From CAYQUC01 sp964514215 (GTDB lineage Bacteria; Pseudomonadota; Gammaproteobacteria; UBA6429; Thiohalophilaceae), in NCBI GenBank assembly GCA_964514215.1, contig CAZEPW010000035.1, positions 1-37,825 on the forward strand: DNA of 37,825 nt. The letters run 5' to 3'. How positions within the stretch are numbered: position 1 is the stretch's first letter; each line of letters begins with the position of its first letter. The notes under the pieces are model-generated. The model saw only the letters and a program-made list of their open reading frames with translations, made no database searches and had not been told where the DNA came from. Below are positions 15,739 through 22,916 of this stretch, one piece after another. The position numbers and the translations under genes are program-made.

Positions 15739-16800
15739 ATGACTAAATTTTGGAGTGAGTTGACTAAACAATTGCAGCCTTATGAAGCAGGTGAGCAACC
15801 ACAAGATCAACAGTATTTAAAACTCAATACCAATGAGAATCCTTTTCCACCATCGGATAAGGTGCTGTCGCGAATAAAACACTGTGCAACTGATGCCTTA
15901 CGGCTTTATCCCGATCCGGATGCGCGAAAATTAAAGCAAGCCATTTCAACATTGCATTCAATCAGTACGGATAGTATTTTTGTTGGTAATGGTTCCGATG
16001 AGGTTTTGGCTTTAGCGTTTATGGCATTTTTTAAGCAACAGCAAGCCATTACGTTTCCAGATATTAGTTATAGCTTTTATCCGGTTTATTGTAAATTATT
16101 TGAAATTGAATACAATTGCTTTGAATTAAATTCTGATTTTGAAATTGAGTTGTCGGCTATCCCAAAAAATAATGGTGGTATTATTTTTCCAAACCCCAAT
16201 GCCCCAACCAGTCTTTATTATGCTATTTCAAAAATAGAGCAATTATTACAGCAACACCCCGATAGTGTGGTTATCGTTGATGAAGCGTATATTGATTTTG
16301 GTGGTTTGAGCTGTGTAACATTAATTGAACAATATCCGAATTTGTTGGTGATACAAACATTATCAAAATCACGTTCATTGGCCGGGCTGCGAGTAGGTTA
16401 TGCGGTGGGCGATCGTCATTTAATCGAAGGATTAGAGCGTGTAAAAAATTCCTTTAATTCCTATCCGTTAGATTTGTTGGCCATTGAAGGTGCGGTGGTG
16501 GCTATTGATGATGTTGATTATTTTACGCAATGTTGCACTGACATTATTGCCACCCGTGAGTGGTTAAGCGCAGAATTAAAACAATTAGCATTTACCGTGT
16601 TACCATCAAAAGCAAATTTTGTGTTTGTGAAACACGAATCCCAGTCGGCAAAAAAATTGTATCAGTCGCTAAAACAACAGGGTGTTTTGGTGCGCTATTT
16701 TGATAAACCGAAAATTAATGAATACTTACGAATCACCATTGGCTTGCGTCAAGACATGCAATTGTTTTTAGACAAAATGAAAGCCTTACTTGCGGTTTGA
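15739..16800 (+). CDS. hisC: Histidinol-phosphate aminotransferase HisC
   Basis: PLP-dependent class I/II aminotransferase that converts imidazole-acetol phosphate and glutamate to histidinol phosphate in histidine synthesis; HisC-type enzymes can also act on aromatic keto acids. The 353 residues contain LNTNENPFPPS near the N-terminus, FVGNGSDEVLALAFMAF for cofactor binding, PNPNAPTS, VIVDEAYIDF, and the PLP lysine at K210 in QTLSKSRSLAGLRVGYAVG. The C-terminal domain (YFDKPKINEYLRITIGL) is complete. No other histidine genes are nearby, so it is a dispersed copy. Because it stands alone, it could be a paralogue with a broader aromatic or phosphonate role rather than the only hisC. Confidence 0.9.
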   Translation: MTKFWSELTKQLQPYEAGEQPQDQQYLKLNTNENPFPPSDKVLSRIKHCATDALRLYPDPDARKLKQAISTLHSISTDSIFVGNGSDEVLALAFMAFFKQQQAITFPDISYSFYPVYCKLFEIEYNCFELNSDFEIELSAIPKNNGGIIFPNPNAPTSLYYAISKIEQLLQQHPDSVVIVDEAYIDFGGLSCVTLIEQYPNLLVIQTLSKSRSLAGLRVGYAVGDRHLIEGLERVKNSFNSYPLDLLAIEGAVVAIDDVDYFTQCCTDIIATREWLSAELKQLAFTVLPSKANFVFVKHESQSAKKLYQSLKQQGVLVRYFDKPKINEYLRITIGLRQDMQLFLDKMKALLAV

Positions 16801-16892
16801 TTTAGTCTATTCTTATATAGATTTGGTTTAAGTTATTTAGCTGGTTTTATGTTAATTTGTTGGCGCTACGTCAAAAGTTAGTTAATGATCAC

Positions 16893-16920
16893 TTTACTTT
16901 TGTTCTTTACTTTATATACT
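16893..16920 (+). promoter_or_regulatory. Possible promoter of the orphan gene at 16948
   Basis: TTTACT (16893-16898) and TATACT (16915-16920) are separated by 16 bp, and an AAGGAG ribosome site follows before the ATG at 16948. The layout is that of an ordinary sigma-70 promoter. Confidence 0.45.
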
Positions 16921-16947
16921 GGATTGAACTACGAATAAGGAGCTTTA

Positions 16948-17400
16948 ATGAAAGCGGACGACTATTGGTCAGCGACAACCTCGGTACTGCTGTCAGATAA
17001 AATGCAGAGTACTATTGGTGGGCCTGAACCTATTATCGATGCGTTAACAGAAAAGCTAAAAAAAGTGGGTATTGACGTTAAAAACAAGCATTATATTTTA
17101 GATAATTATTCCACTGAAAATGATTACAGCACTATTAATGCGGCTCGTTTTACCGATGATCCGGGTTCTTTTTTAAACTCAATGTCACTGCATACGGCTA
17201 AATTACACGCGCAAGCGGGCACAAAACATTTTTCAAACTACATGATATCACTTGATATCGGTGCAGATGCGGGCGTGGTTAAACACATCGAAAGTTTTTT
17301 ACAGAAAAATGGCATTAAATTTAATAAGCACGATGCTTTAATTGAGGATAATCATATCGATTTTAGTTATGAATTAACTCATATCTCCGAATTAAATTAA
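16948..17400 (+). CDS. Hypothetical protein, unrecognised
   Basis: A 150-residue soluble protein with no signal peptide, membrane segment or cysteine. I do not recognise the family. It contains a stretch IIDALTEKLKKVGIDVKNKH and a later VVKHIESFLQKNGIKFNKHD, two similar helix-plus-strand units that may indicate an internal duplication. The start is well supported by an AAGGAG ribosome site and a promoter-like pair upstream. It is transcribed away from hisC (147 bp apart) and converges on the His/acidic-tail gene with only 9 bp between stops. Codon composition is AT rich like the surrounding genome, so it need not be a recent arrival. Confidence 0.65.
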   Translation: MKADDYWSATTSVLLSDKMQSTIGGPEPIIDALTEKLKKVGIDVKNKHYILDNYSTENDYSTINAARFTDDPGSFLNSMSLHTAKLHAQAGTKHFSNYMISLDIGADAGVVKHIESFLQKNGIKFNKHDALIEDNHIDFSYELTHISELN

Positions 17401-17409
17401 AATTTGTTA

Positions 17410-18315
17410 TTAATCTTCGTGTTCATGATGCTCGTGTTCTTCGTCATCATCGTCATGGTGTGAGTGCTCATCATCTTCTTCATCGTCATTACCATCGTGT
17501 TCGGGAAGATCTTCATCACTTAGTGGTGCGTCTATTGGAGAATTATCCACGACACCGGGAGCAAGTGGTGGCTCGGTAGCTGAAGTGGCGTCAGTGCTAT
17601 CATCAATATTAAAATCATCCGATACACCAAGTAGTGCAAATTCTATTTCTTCAGAGTCAAAGCGAATTGCGATGACATTTTTAGCAACAACAACTTCATC
17701 AAGTGGTACTAAAGAATATTGACGAAATTTTTTAGCGACACATTCAAACTTTGTGGCATGAGCTGTTTCGAGTGACGATGAGCACGATGCAGCCGTTCTT
17801 GTTATTGTTATACTATAGGTGACATCTTTCACGCGCTTGACTGCTTTATGCTGGTGTTTGTTTGAGTTATTTTTATTAGCGCTATATTGCCAACATTGAT
17901 GTCGATATTGTAGCGTGGTTGAACTTTGCTGTGGATTTTTCCAGCTGATCTTTTGGGGTTTTGCTTTATGGCAGTGCAGTGCCTTATCGGTCATATTTTT
18001 CGGTATTTTTTTTAGTACCGTACTATTAAAACCCGGAAATGAGCTGTCAGTGGTTTGTATGGCATTGATATGTTTTTCAATATGGCTGTTTATTTGCGAA
18101 GCGATAACATTATCACGTTTAATATCAAGCTGCTGTGGATTATAGAGTGATTTTTCACATTGGTAGTTTTTGCAGTTATGCGTGGTTGATGTTTGGTAGT
18201 TTGCTTTATTGGGAGTGCTTGCAAAGCTAATAGGGACAAGCGTGCAAAAAAATATAATTGCACTGTATTGGGCAAAATGGGGGGTGAGTTGATTTAAATT
18301 GTTGTTATTTTTCAT
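17410..18315 (-). CDS. Exported protein with a histidine- and acid-rich C-terminal tail
   Basis: From the ATG at 18315 the protein has a polar start and a hydrophobic segment (YSAIIFFCTLVPISFAS) consistent with a signal peptide. The middle carries several cysteines (HNCKNYQCEKS, LHCHKAK, YRHQCWQY, ASCSSS, FECVAKK) that could form disulfides in the periplasm. The last 40 or so residues are almost only Asp, Glu and His (for example EEDDEHSHHDDDDEEHEHHE), a composition typical of metal-binding tails for Zn, Ni or Cu. I do not recognise the core domain. A TTG at 18330 is an alternative start. It converges on the orphan gene at 16948. Metal storage or sensing is inference from composition only. 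Confidence 0.7.
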   Translation of the reverse strand: MKNNNNLNQLTPHFAQYSAIIFFCTLVPISFASTPNKANYQTSTTHNCKNYQCEKSLYNPQQLDIKRDNVIASQINSHIEKHINAIQTTDSSFPGFNSTVLKKIPKNMTDKALHCHKAKPQKISWKNPQQSSTTLQYRHQCWQYSANKNNSNKHQHKAVKRVKDVTYSITITRTAASCSSSLETAHATKFECVAKKFRQYSLVPLDEVVVAKNVIAIRFDSEEIEFALLGVSDDFNIDDSTDATSATEPPLAPGVVDNSPIDAPLSDEDLPEHDGNDDEEDDEHSHHDDDDEEHEHHEHED

Positions 18316-18330
18316 CAATGCCAATGACAA

Positions 18331-18778
18331 AAGTCGCCCTGTTATTTTTAACAGTACAATTATTATTGTAATCTAGTATTTTTGATTATGATAAGCAAAT
18401 TATATCGATGCTAATGACAACCTTTATTACCTAGGTTTTATTTTATATTTAGCTTATGAGTATAGATGAAAAAGGAATTAACGATAGGCTAGCTGACTTT
18501 TACAATTAGACTTGGGGTTAGGTTTGGCTGGTATCGTGTCTTACAAACAGTGATAAAAAAGGTAATGTATTTTTAGTGTCGCGCGACTTAATCGGTATTA
18601 TGTAAAACAAATAGTATTTTTACATAAAGTGATAACTCTTTCTGGAGTTGCCGTTCTTAACAGTGCATAGTTATAGCAGAGAATGAATATTATTCGAATT
18701 GAACCATATTAGACGTTATTTGCTTTAAATGTCGTGAATCTGGGCTATATCTAAAAAATAGTAATTAGCGAGATCAAT
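18331..18778. other. Intergenic region, about 450 bp
   Basis: AT-rich stretch between the divergent His/acidic-tail and GNAT genes. It holds no convincing gene. One copy of an imperfect 17-bp direct repeat lies at 18404-18420; its other copy (18314-18330, 15 of 17 identical) overlaps the start of the His/acidic-tail gene 90 bp away. It presumably contains both divergent promoters, but I could not place either with confidence. Confidence 0.5.
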
Positions 18779-19477
18779 TTGGACGAAAATTTTAATCAGT
18801 TTGGGCAACAGATTGGAACAGCCGTTCCTAATTGGCGGGCGCCTAACATTCCTTCACAAGAGACATTAGTGGGGCAATATTGTTGTGTTGAGCCTTTTGA
18901 TATTGGGCTACATGCAAAAGATTTATTTGACGCTCTCCAACTTGATAAGCAAGGGTTGTTGTGGACCTATCTGCCGTATGGGCCATTTAACAGTGTGGCT
19001 GAGTACTGTTTCATTCTTGAAAAATTAATGAACCAAACCGAGCAACAGTTTTACGCCATTATCGATTTAAAAACGAAACGGGTGCTAGGGCTTGCAGCTT
19101 ATTTGCGCATCAACCCTAGCGCCGGTTCGATTGAAATTGGGCATTTATGTTATTCACCATTGTTGCAAAAAACCATTATGGCGAGCGAAGCAATGTATTT
19201 AATGATGGCTAAGATTTTTGATGCCGGGTATCGACGTTATGAGTGGAAATGCAATGCACTAAATCAGGCTTCGATGGCCTCGGCGGTTCGTTTGGGGTTT
19301 CAATTTGAAGGAATTTTTAGGCAAGCGCTGGTGGTTGATGGCTGTAATCGTGATACCGCATGGTATTCGATTATTGATTCTGAATGGCTGGTCTTAAAAA
19401 ATAAATTTGAAGCGTGGTTAGCAACATCGAATTTTGATGGGTATGGGCAACAAATTAAATCATTACAAGAAATTTAA
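18779..19477 (+). CDS. GNAT-family N-acetyltransferase, RimJ/RimL-like
   Basis: A 232-residue acetyl-CoA-dependent acetyltransferase. The N-terminal NQFGQQIGTAVPNWRAP followed by TLVGQYCCVEPFD and LLWTYLPYGPF is characteristic of a group often annotated as GNAT proteins acting on small molecules or protein N-termini. The acetyl-CoA core shows IEIGHLCYSPLLQKTIMASE, EWKCNALNQASMASAVRLGF and FEGIFRQALVVDGCNRDTAW, including the Asn and Arg positions of RimJ/RimL-type enzymes. The start is a TTG at 18779; it is favoured because the family's conserved N-terminus begins right after it and no nearby ATG would keep it. It is followed 21 bp later by the histidine phosphatase gene. Substrate unknown. 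Confidence 0.88.
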   Translation: MDENFNQFGQQIGTAVPNWRAPNIPSQETLVGQYCCVEPFDIGLHAKDLFDALQLDKQGLLWTYLPYGPFNSVAEYCFILEKLMNQTEQQFYAIIDLKTKRVLGLAAYLRINPSAGSIEIGHLCYSPLLQKTIMASEAMYLMMAKIFDAGYRRYEWKCNALNQASMASAVRLGFQFEGIFRQALVVDGCNRDTAWYSIIDSEWLVLKNKFEAWLATSNFDGYGQQIKSLQEI

Positions 19478-19498
19478 TTACTGAAATATAGTAAAAAT

Positions 19499-20071
19499 AT
19501 GAAAATTGTATTACTGCGGCATGGCCGCCCCGAAATGGATCTAAATGAACGTCAGAACGAAAAAATATCAGCATTTGATATAAAAAGAATTGTAGAAGAT
19601 TATCGCTGGGTTGGGTTGGCTGAACCTCAAACCATTCCACCGGAAGTTAAATTACTAGCATCGCAATGCAATATTTGTGTCACCAGTGATTTTGCGCGTT
19701 CAATAGAGTCTGCTCAATTAATTGTTGGTGACAATATTTATAAATCCGATTCAATTTATCGTGAAGCTGAAATGCCACATCCATTATGGCACTGGCCTAA
19801 ATTTTCGATGAAATATTGGTTTTATTTATTACGTTGCTTTTGGTATTTTGGTTATCAACAAAATGGTGAGAGTGTTACCGAGGTTAAGCAAAATGCAAGG
19901 ATTGGCGCACAACAATTAGTGGAATTTGCAGAAAAACATCATTCAGTTTTATTAGTTGGTCATGGAATTAATATCCATTTTTTGTCAAAAGAACTGCGGG
20001 CTTTAGGTTGGTTTGGAGCTAATAATTGTGCGACAAACTATTGGGACTACAATCAATTTGTTTTAGAATAA
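19499..20071 (+). CDS. Histidine phosphatase (phosphoglycerate-mutase-like) family protein
   Basis: A 190-residue member of the histidine phosphatase superfamily. The catalytic RHG motif is at residues 7-9 (MKIVLLRHGRPEMD), the arginine-bearing VTSDFARSIESAQLI follows, and the second catalytic histidine is in LLVGHGINIHFLS. An insertion with aromatic residues (HPLWHWPKFSMKYWFYLL) sits between, unlike glycolytic mutases, so it is more likely a phosphatase of unknown substrate. It is 21 bp downstream of the GNAT gene and 58 bp upstream of the GFA-family gene, so the three may be cotranscribed. Confidence 0.9.
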   Translation: MKIVLLRHGRPEMDLNERQNEKISAFDIKRIVEDYRWVGLAEPQTIPPEVKLLASQCNICVTSDFARSIESAQLIVGDNIYKSDSIYREAEMPHPLWHWPKFSMKYWFYLLRCFWYFGYQQNGESVTEVKQNARIGAQQLVEFAEKHHSVLLVGHGINIHFLSKELRALGWFGANNCATNYWDYNQFVLE

Positions 20072-20129
20072 TTTATATAAATTTGGACAAAAAACTGAAA
20101 TAAAAAATATAAAAAGAGATTAATAAGGC

Positions 20130-20546
20130 ATGACAGTTTCAATAAAAGAAAGCTATAAAGGCAGTTGCTTGTGTGCCACGGTTCGGTTTGAAATATCTGG
20201 CCCAATTAACGATATTATTATGTGTCATTGCTCATTGTGCCGTAAAGCGCAAGGCAGCGCTTATGCAACTAATGCGAATGTTGCAACAGACGATTTTAAG
20301 TTTATGAGTGGTGAGCATAATCTGACTGCGTATGAGTCAACACCGGGCCAGTTAAAATCATTTTGTAAAACCTGTGGTTCGCCAATTATGAGCCAACAAA
20401 TAAATAAACCTGATATTATTCGAATTCGCTTAGGCACCATAGAATCGGATATAGTCGAGCGCCCAAGTGCGCATATTTTTATTGATTCTAAAGCCAATTG
20501 GGATGAAGTAAACGATCAGTTGCCGTGTTATAAAAACTATCGGTGA
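20130..20546 (+). CDS. GFA-family (glutathione-dependent formaldehyde-activating enzyme-like) protein
   Basis: A 138-residue zinc protein of the GFA/CENP-V family. The zinc-ligand cysteines are all in place: GSCLCATVRF, MCHCSLCRKAQGSAY and SFCKTCGSPI. The family is named for a proposed glutathione-dependent formaldehyde-activating role, but many members have no established substrate, and this one has no nearby formaldehyde-metabolism genes. The ATG at 20130 lies just after an AATAAGG stretch. It is the last of three closely spaced plus-strand genes and is followed by the repeat cluster. Confidence 0.9.
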   Translation: MTVSIKESYKGSCLCATVRFEISGPINDIIMCHCSLCRKAQGSAYATNANVATDDFKFMSGEHNLTAYESTPGQLKSFCKTCGSPIMSQQINKPDIIRIRLGTIESDIVERPSAHIFIDSKANWDEVNDQLPCYKNYR

Positions 20547-20636
20547 ATAGCTGAGTGGATTTTAAATAATTAAACCGAGAAGTGCATAAGAATAATAGTT
20601 ATTTTTTTATTTAAAATATCCGTTACCCCGGTAGTT

Positions 20637-21043
20637 TTTTAAGGTTTGCGGTGTTGGTAGCGTGTATTGAGCAATGGACCCCGGCTCAAAAGACTACCGG
20701 GGTGACGGTTGTTTTTGGTGTTGGTTTTTGTAACGTTTAGGGGTGACAGAAATTCGATTGGTAATTTATCAACGGAGCTTGGTTTTAAGGTTTGCGGTGT
20801 TGGTAGCGTGTATTGAGCAATGGACCCCGGCTCAAAANNNNNNNNNNNNNNNNNNNNNNNNNNNNNNNNNNNNNNNNNNNNNNNNNNNNNNNNNNNNNNN
20901 NNNNNNNNNNNNNNNNNNNNNNNNNNNNNNNNNNNNNTTTTAAGGTTTGCGGTGTTGGTAGCGTGTATTGAGCAATGGACCCCGGCTCAAAAGACTACCG
21001 GGGTGACGGTTGTTTTTGGTGTTGGTTTTTGTAACGTTTAGGG
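20637..21043. repeat. Tandemly arranged repeat copies around an assembly gap
   Basis: A unit of at least 106 bp occurs in full at 20637-20742 and at 20938-21043, identical between the two, and its first 55 bp recur at 20783-20837 before the gap. The spacing of the first two copies is 146 bp. Each full copy contains a hairpin, ACCCCGG (20678-20684 and 20979-20985) with CCGGGGT (20697-20703 and 20998-21004), related to the dispersed palindromes elsewhere in the window. Similarity continues weakly beyond the unit. No protein-coding gene is visible in 20547-21198, so this intergenic region consists of repeats. Confidence 0.85.
20838..20937. other. Scaffold gap of exactly 100 N inside the repeat array
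   Basis: The 55 bases before the N run (20783-20837) are identical to the 55 bases after it (20938-20992). That is the pattern expected when two de Bruijn graph contigs share one k-mer at a repeat boundary, so the number of repeat copies is not known. Confidence 0.9.
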
Positions 21044-21097
21044 ATGGCTGAAATTTGAAAGTAATGGTTCTTTATTAAAACTCAAATTTAAAAACAA

Positions 21098-21133
21098 CCG
21101 TCATTCCGGTAGTCTTTTGAGCCGGAATCTAGA
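21098..21133. repeat. Dispersed REP-like palindrome
   Basis: ATTCCGG (21103-21109) and CCGGAAT (21122-21128) form a 7-bp stem with a 12-nt loop, flanked by GTC and by CTAGA. A close relative lies in the opposite orientation at 29861-29896, and the tandem copies nearby carry the same loop with a changed but still paired stem. It sits 66 bp downstream of the fmt stop and might also end that transcript. Confidence 0.7.
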
Positions 21134-21198
21134 GTTAAAACCTCAAATTATTAAGTCCCTCTACTGTTTTTTATTATGTCGATCTGATGTAACTATTT

Positions 21199-22149
21199 TT
21201 ACGTAAAAATATTTCCAAGTGATACTAATTTAGCATGACCATTTAAAAAATCGGCGGTGCTCATTGCTTTGCTGCCAACGCGTTGCAAATTTAAAATGGC
21301 AATAGCCGCATCACCACAAGCCACTATAATTTCTTTTTTATCAACCGCGATAATTGTGCCGGGTTTATCGGTTGAGGTATTGCGCGTTATTTTTTTTGCT
21401 TGCCAAATTCGAATGACGGTATCTTGAATTGTGGTTTGCGCGACAGGCCAACTATTTAATGCTCTTATTTGTAATAAAATAGCATCGGCTGGTTGTGTCC
21501 AGTTTATTTGTGCTTGGGCTTTTGAGAGTTTGGCGGCATAAGTGCTAAGTGTGTCATTTTGTTTTTCTGGTTTTAATGCCTTGTTTTGTAGTGTTTCAAG
21601 CGTGTCCAAAATTAATGGTCCGCCCAATAGCGCAAGTTTATCGTGTAGACTACTGGCGGTATCGTCGTTTGATATGTCGCAGTTTATTTTGTTTAACATG
21701 TCTCCGGTGTCTAAGCCTTTATCCATTTGCATGATGGTTATGCCGGTTTGTGTATCGCCGGCTAGAATGGCGCGTTGGATGGGGGCGGCACCACGCCAGG
21801 CGGGTAATAGTGATGCGTGAATATTGAGGCAACCGTAAGTTGGTATGTTTAGTATTGTCTCGGGTAATAGTAAACCGTAAGCAGCGACGATCATTACATC
21901 GGCATGATACTGCGCTAATGTCGTGACACTCTCTGCTGATTTGAAATCGAGTGGTTGTTCTACCGGGATGTTGTGTTCCAATGCCAAGGTTTTTACGGCA
22001 CTGGCTTGTAATTTTCTGCCGCGGCCTTTTGGTCGATCAGGTTGCGAATAGACAGCAACAATGTCGTGCTGCGATTTTATCAAGTCGGCGAGAGCAATGG
22101 CAGCAAACTCAGGTGTTCCTGCAAAGATAATTTTTAAAGGGGGGGGCAT
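21199..22149 (-). CDS. fmt: Methionyl-tRNA formyltransferase
   Basis: Transfers a formyl group from 10-formyltetrahydrofolate to initiator Met-tRNA. The 316 residues start KIIFAGTPEFAAIALADLI, contain the catalytic Asn-x-His in LNIHASLLPAWRGAAPIQRA, the essential Asp in GLDTGDML, and a C-terminal OB-fold-like domain for tRNA binding (LKPEKQNDTLSTYAAKLSKA begins the linker). All key residues are present. It follows def after 34 bp, the usual def-fmt operon. In related genomes rsmB would follow; here a repeat cluster and 12 kb of other genes come next. Confidence 0.96.
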   Translation of the reverse strand: MPPPLKIIFAGTPEFAAIALADLIKSQHDIVAVYSQPDRPKGRGRKLQASAVKTLALEHNIPVEQPLDFKSAESVTTLAQYHADVMIVAAYGLLLPETILNIPTYGCLNIHASLLPAWRGAAPIQRAILAGDTQTGITIMQMDKGLDTGDMLNKINCDISNDDTASSLHDKLALLGGPLILDTLETLQNKALKPEKQNDTLSTYAAKLSKAQAQINWTQPADAILLQIRALNSWPVAQTTIQDTVIRIWQAKKITRNTSTDKPGTIIAVDKKEIIVACGDAAIAILNLQRVGSKAMSTADFLNGHAKLVSLGNIFT

Positions 22150-22183
22150 GGTAAGTATTATTCTTTTAGTTTACTAATAATGA

Positions 22184-22693
22184 TTATACAGTAGCATTTA
22201 ATTTTTGTGCTTTTAATAATTTTTTGCTGATTCGATTGCGTTTCATTTCACTTAAATAATCGACAAATAGTTTTCCAATGAGATGATCCATTTCGTGTTG
22301 GATGCAAATTGCGAGTATGTCATGGGCTTCAATTTCAATTTCACCCCCTTCAAGGGTTTGGCTTTGGACGACTACGTGTTCTGCGCGCTCAATTGGTTCG
22401 TAGATTTCGGGCACCGATAAACAGCCTTCGTCAGATTTCTCGACGCCGTCTTGGGCGATAATTTTGGGGTTAATGAGCACCAATGGGTCGCTTTTATCTT
22501 CTGAAATATCAATAACGATGACCTGCAAGTGTACGTCAACCTGAGTTGCGGCCAGCCCAATGCCGGGGGCCTGATACATAGTTTCGAGCATGTCATCCAC
22601 CAGTTTTTGGATTGAGCCATCGATGGTGGTGACGGGTTTTGCTTTAATTCGGAGACGACTATCGGGATAGTGGAGTATATTTAAAACTGACAT
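22184..22693 (-). CDS. def: Peptide deformylase
   Basis: Metalloenzyme removing the N-formyl group from new proteins, the counterpart of Fmt encoded downstream. The three family motifs are present: GIGLAATQV, EGCLSVPE with the metal-ligand Cys, and QHEMDHLIGKLF with the HExxH metal and catalytic residues. The usual N-terminus of the family (MSVLNILHYPDSRLR) begins at the ATG at 22691-22693, so I chose it over in-frame ATGs at 22741 and 22750, although no strong ribosome site precedes it. About 169 residues, normal length. Divergent from the LysM lipoprotein gene. Confidence 0.95.
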   Translation of the reverse strand: MSVLNILHYPDSRLRIKAKPVTTIDGSIQKLVDDMLETMYQAPGIGLAATQVDVHLQVIVIDISEDKSDPLVLINPKIIAQDGVEKSDEGCLSVPEIYEPIERAEHVVVQSQTLEGGEIEIEAHDILAICIQHEMDHLIGKLFVDYLSEMKRNRISKKLLKAQKLNATV

Positions 22694-22844
22694 ACATTTT
22701 TGGCATATTTTATAAACAAGTTTAGAAAAAGCTGCTAACATTATGAACATAATACTGAAAATAAGATTAGCGAACAGCGAAATTAGCTCTCAATTAAGCT
22801 TTTAATCTTGGTAGCGCCTTTAATTAATAAAAGAACTGCCGTTA

Positions 22845-22859
22845 AATCTATTATAGATT
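22845..22859. promoter_or_regulatory. Perfect 15-bp dyad in the def/LysM divergent promoter region
   Basis: AATCTATTATAGATT reads as 7-bp arms around one central base, 58 bp before the LysM gene start. It could be an operator or simply part of an AT-rich promoter; no regulator is suggested by the sequence. Confidence 0.35.
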
Positions 22860-22916
22860 AATTGGGTCAATAAGTGCTAAATTCAATTAGATAAAGCTGT
22901 TACACGAGGATTACCA

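Noticed and set aside
18456..18509. Short open frame of 17 codons beginning MSIDEKGIND
   Set aside because: Too short, with no ribosome site and no recognisable sequence; chance occurrence in an AT-rich intergenic region is more likely.
20743..21041. Apparent reading frames running through the N gap and the repeat units
   Set aside because: They are translations of the repeat and of N bases, contain no protein-like pattern and depend on an arbitrary gap length.
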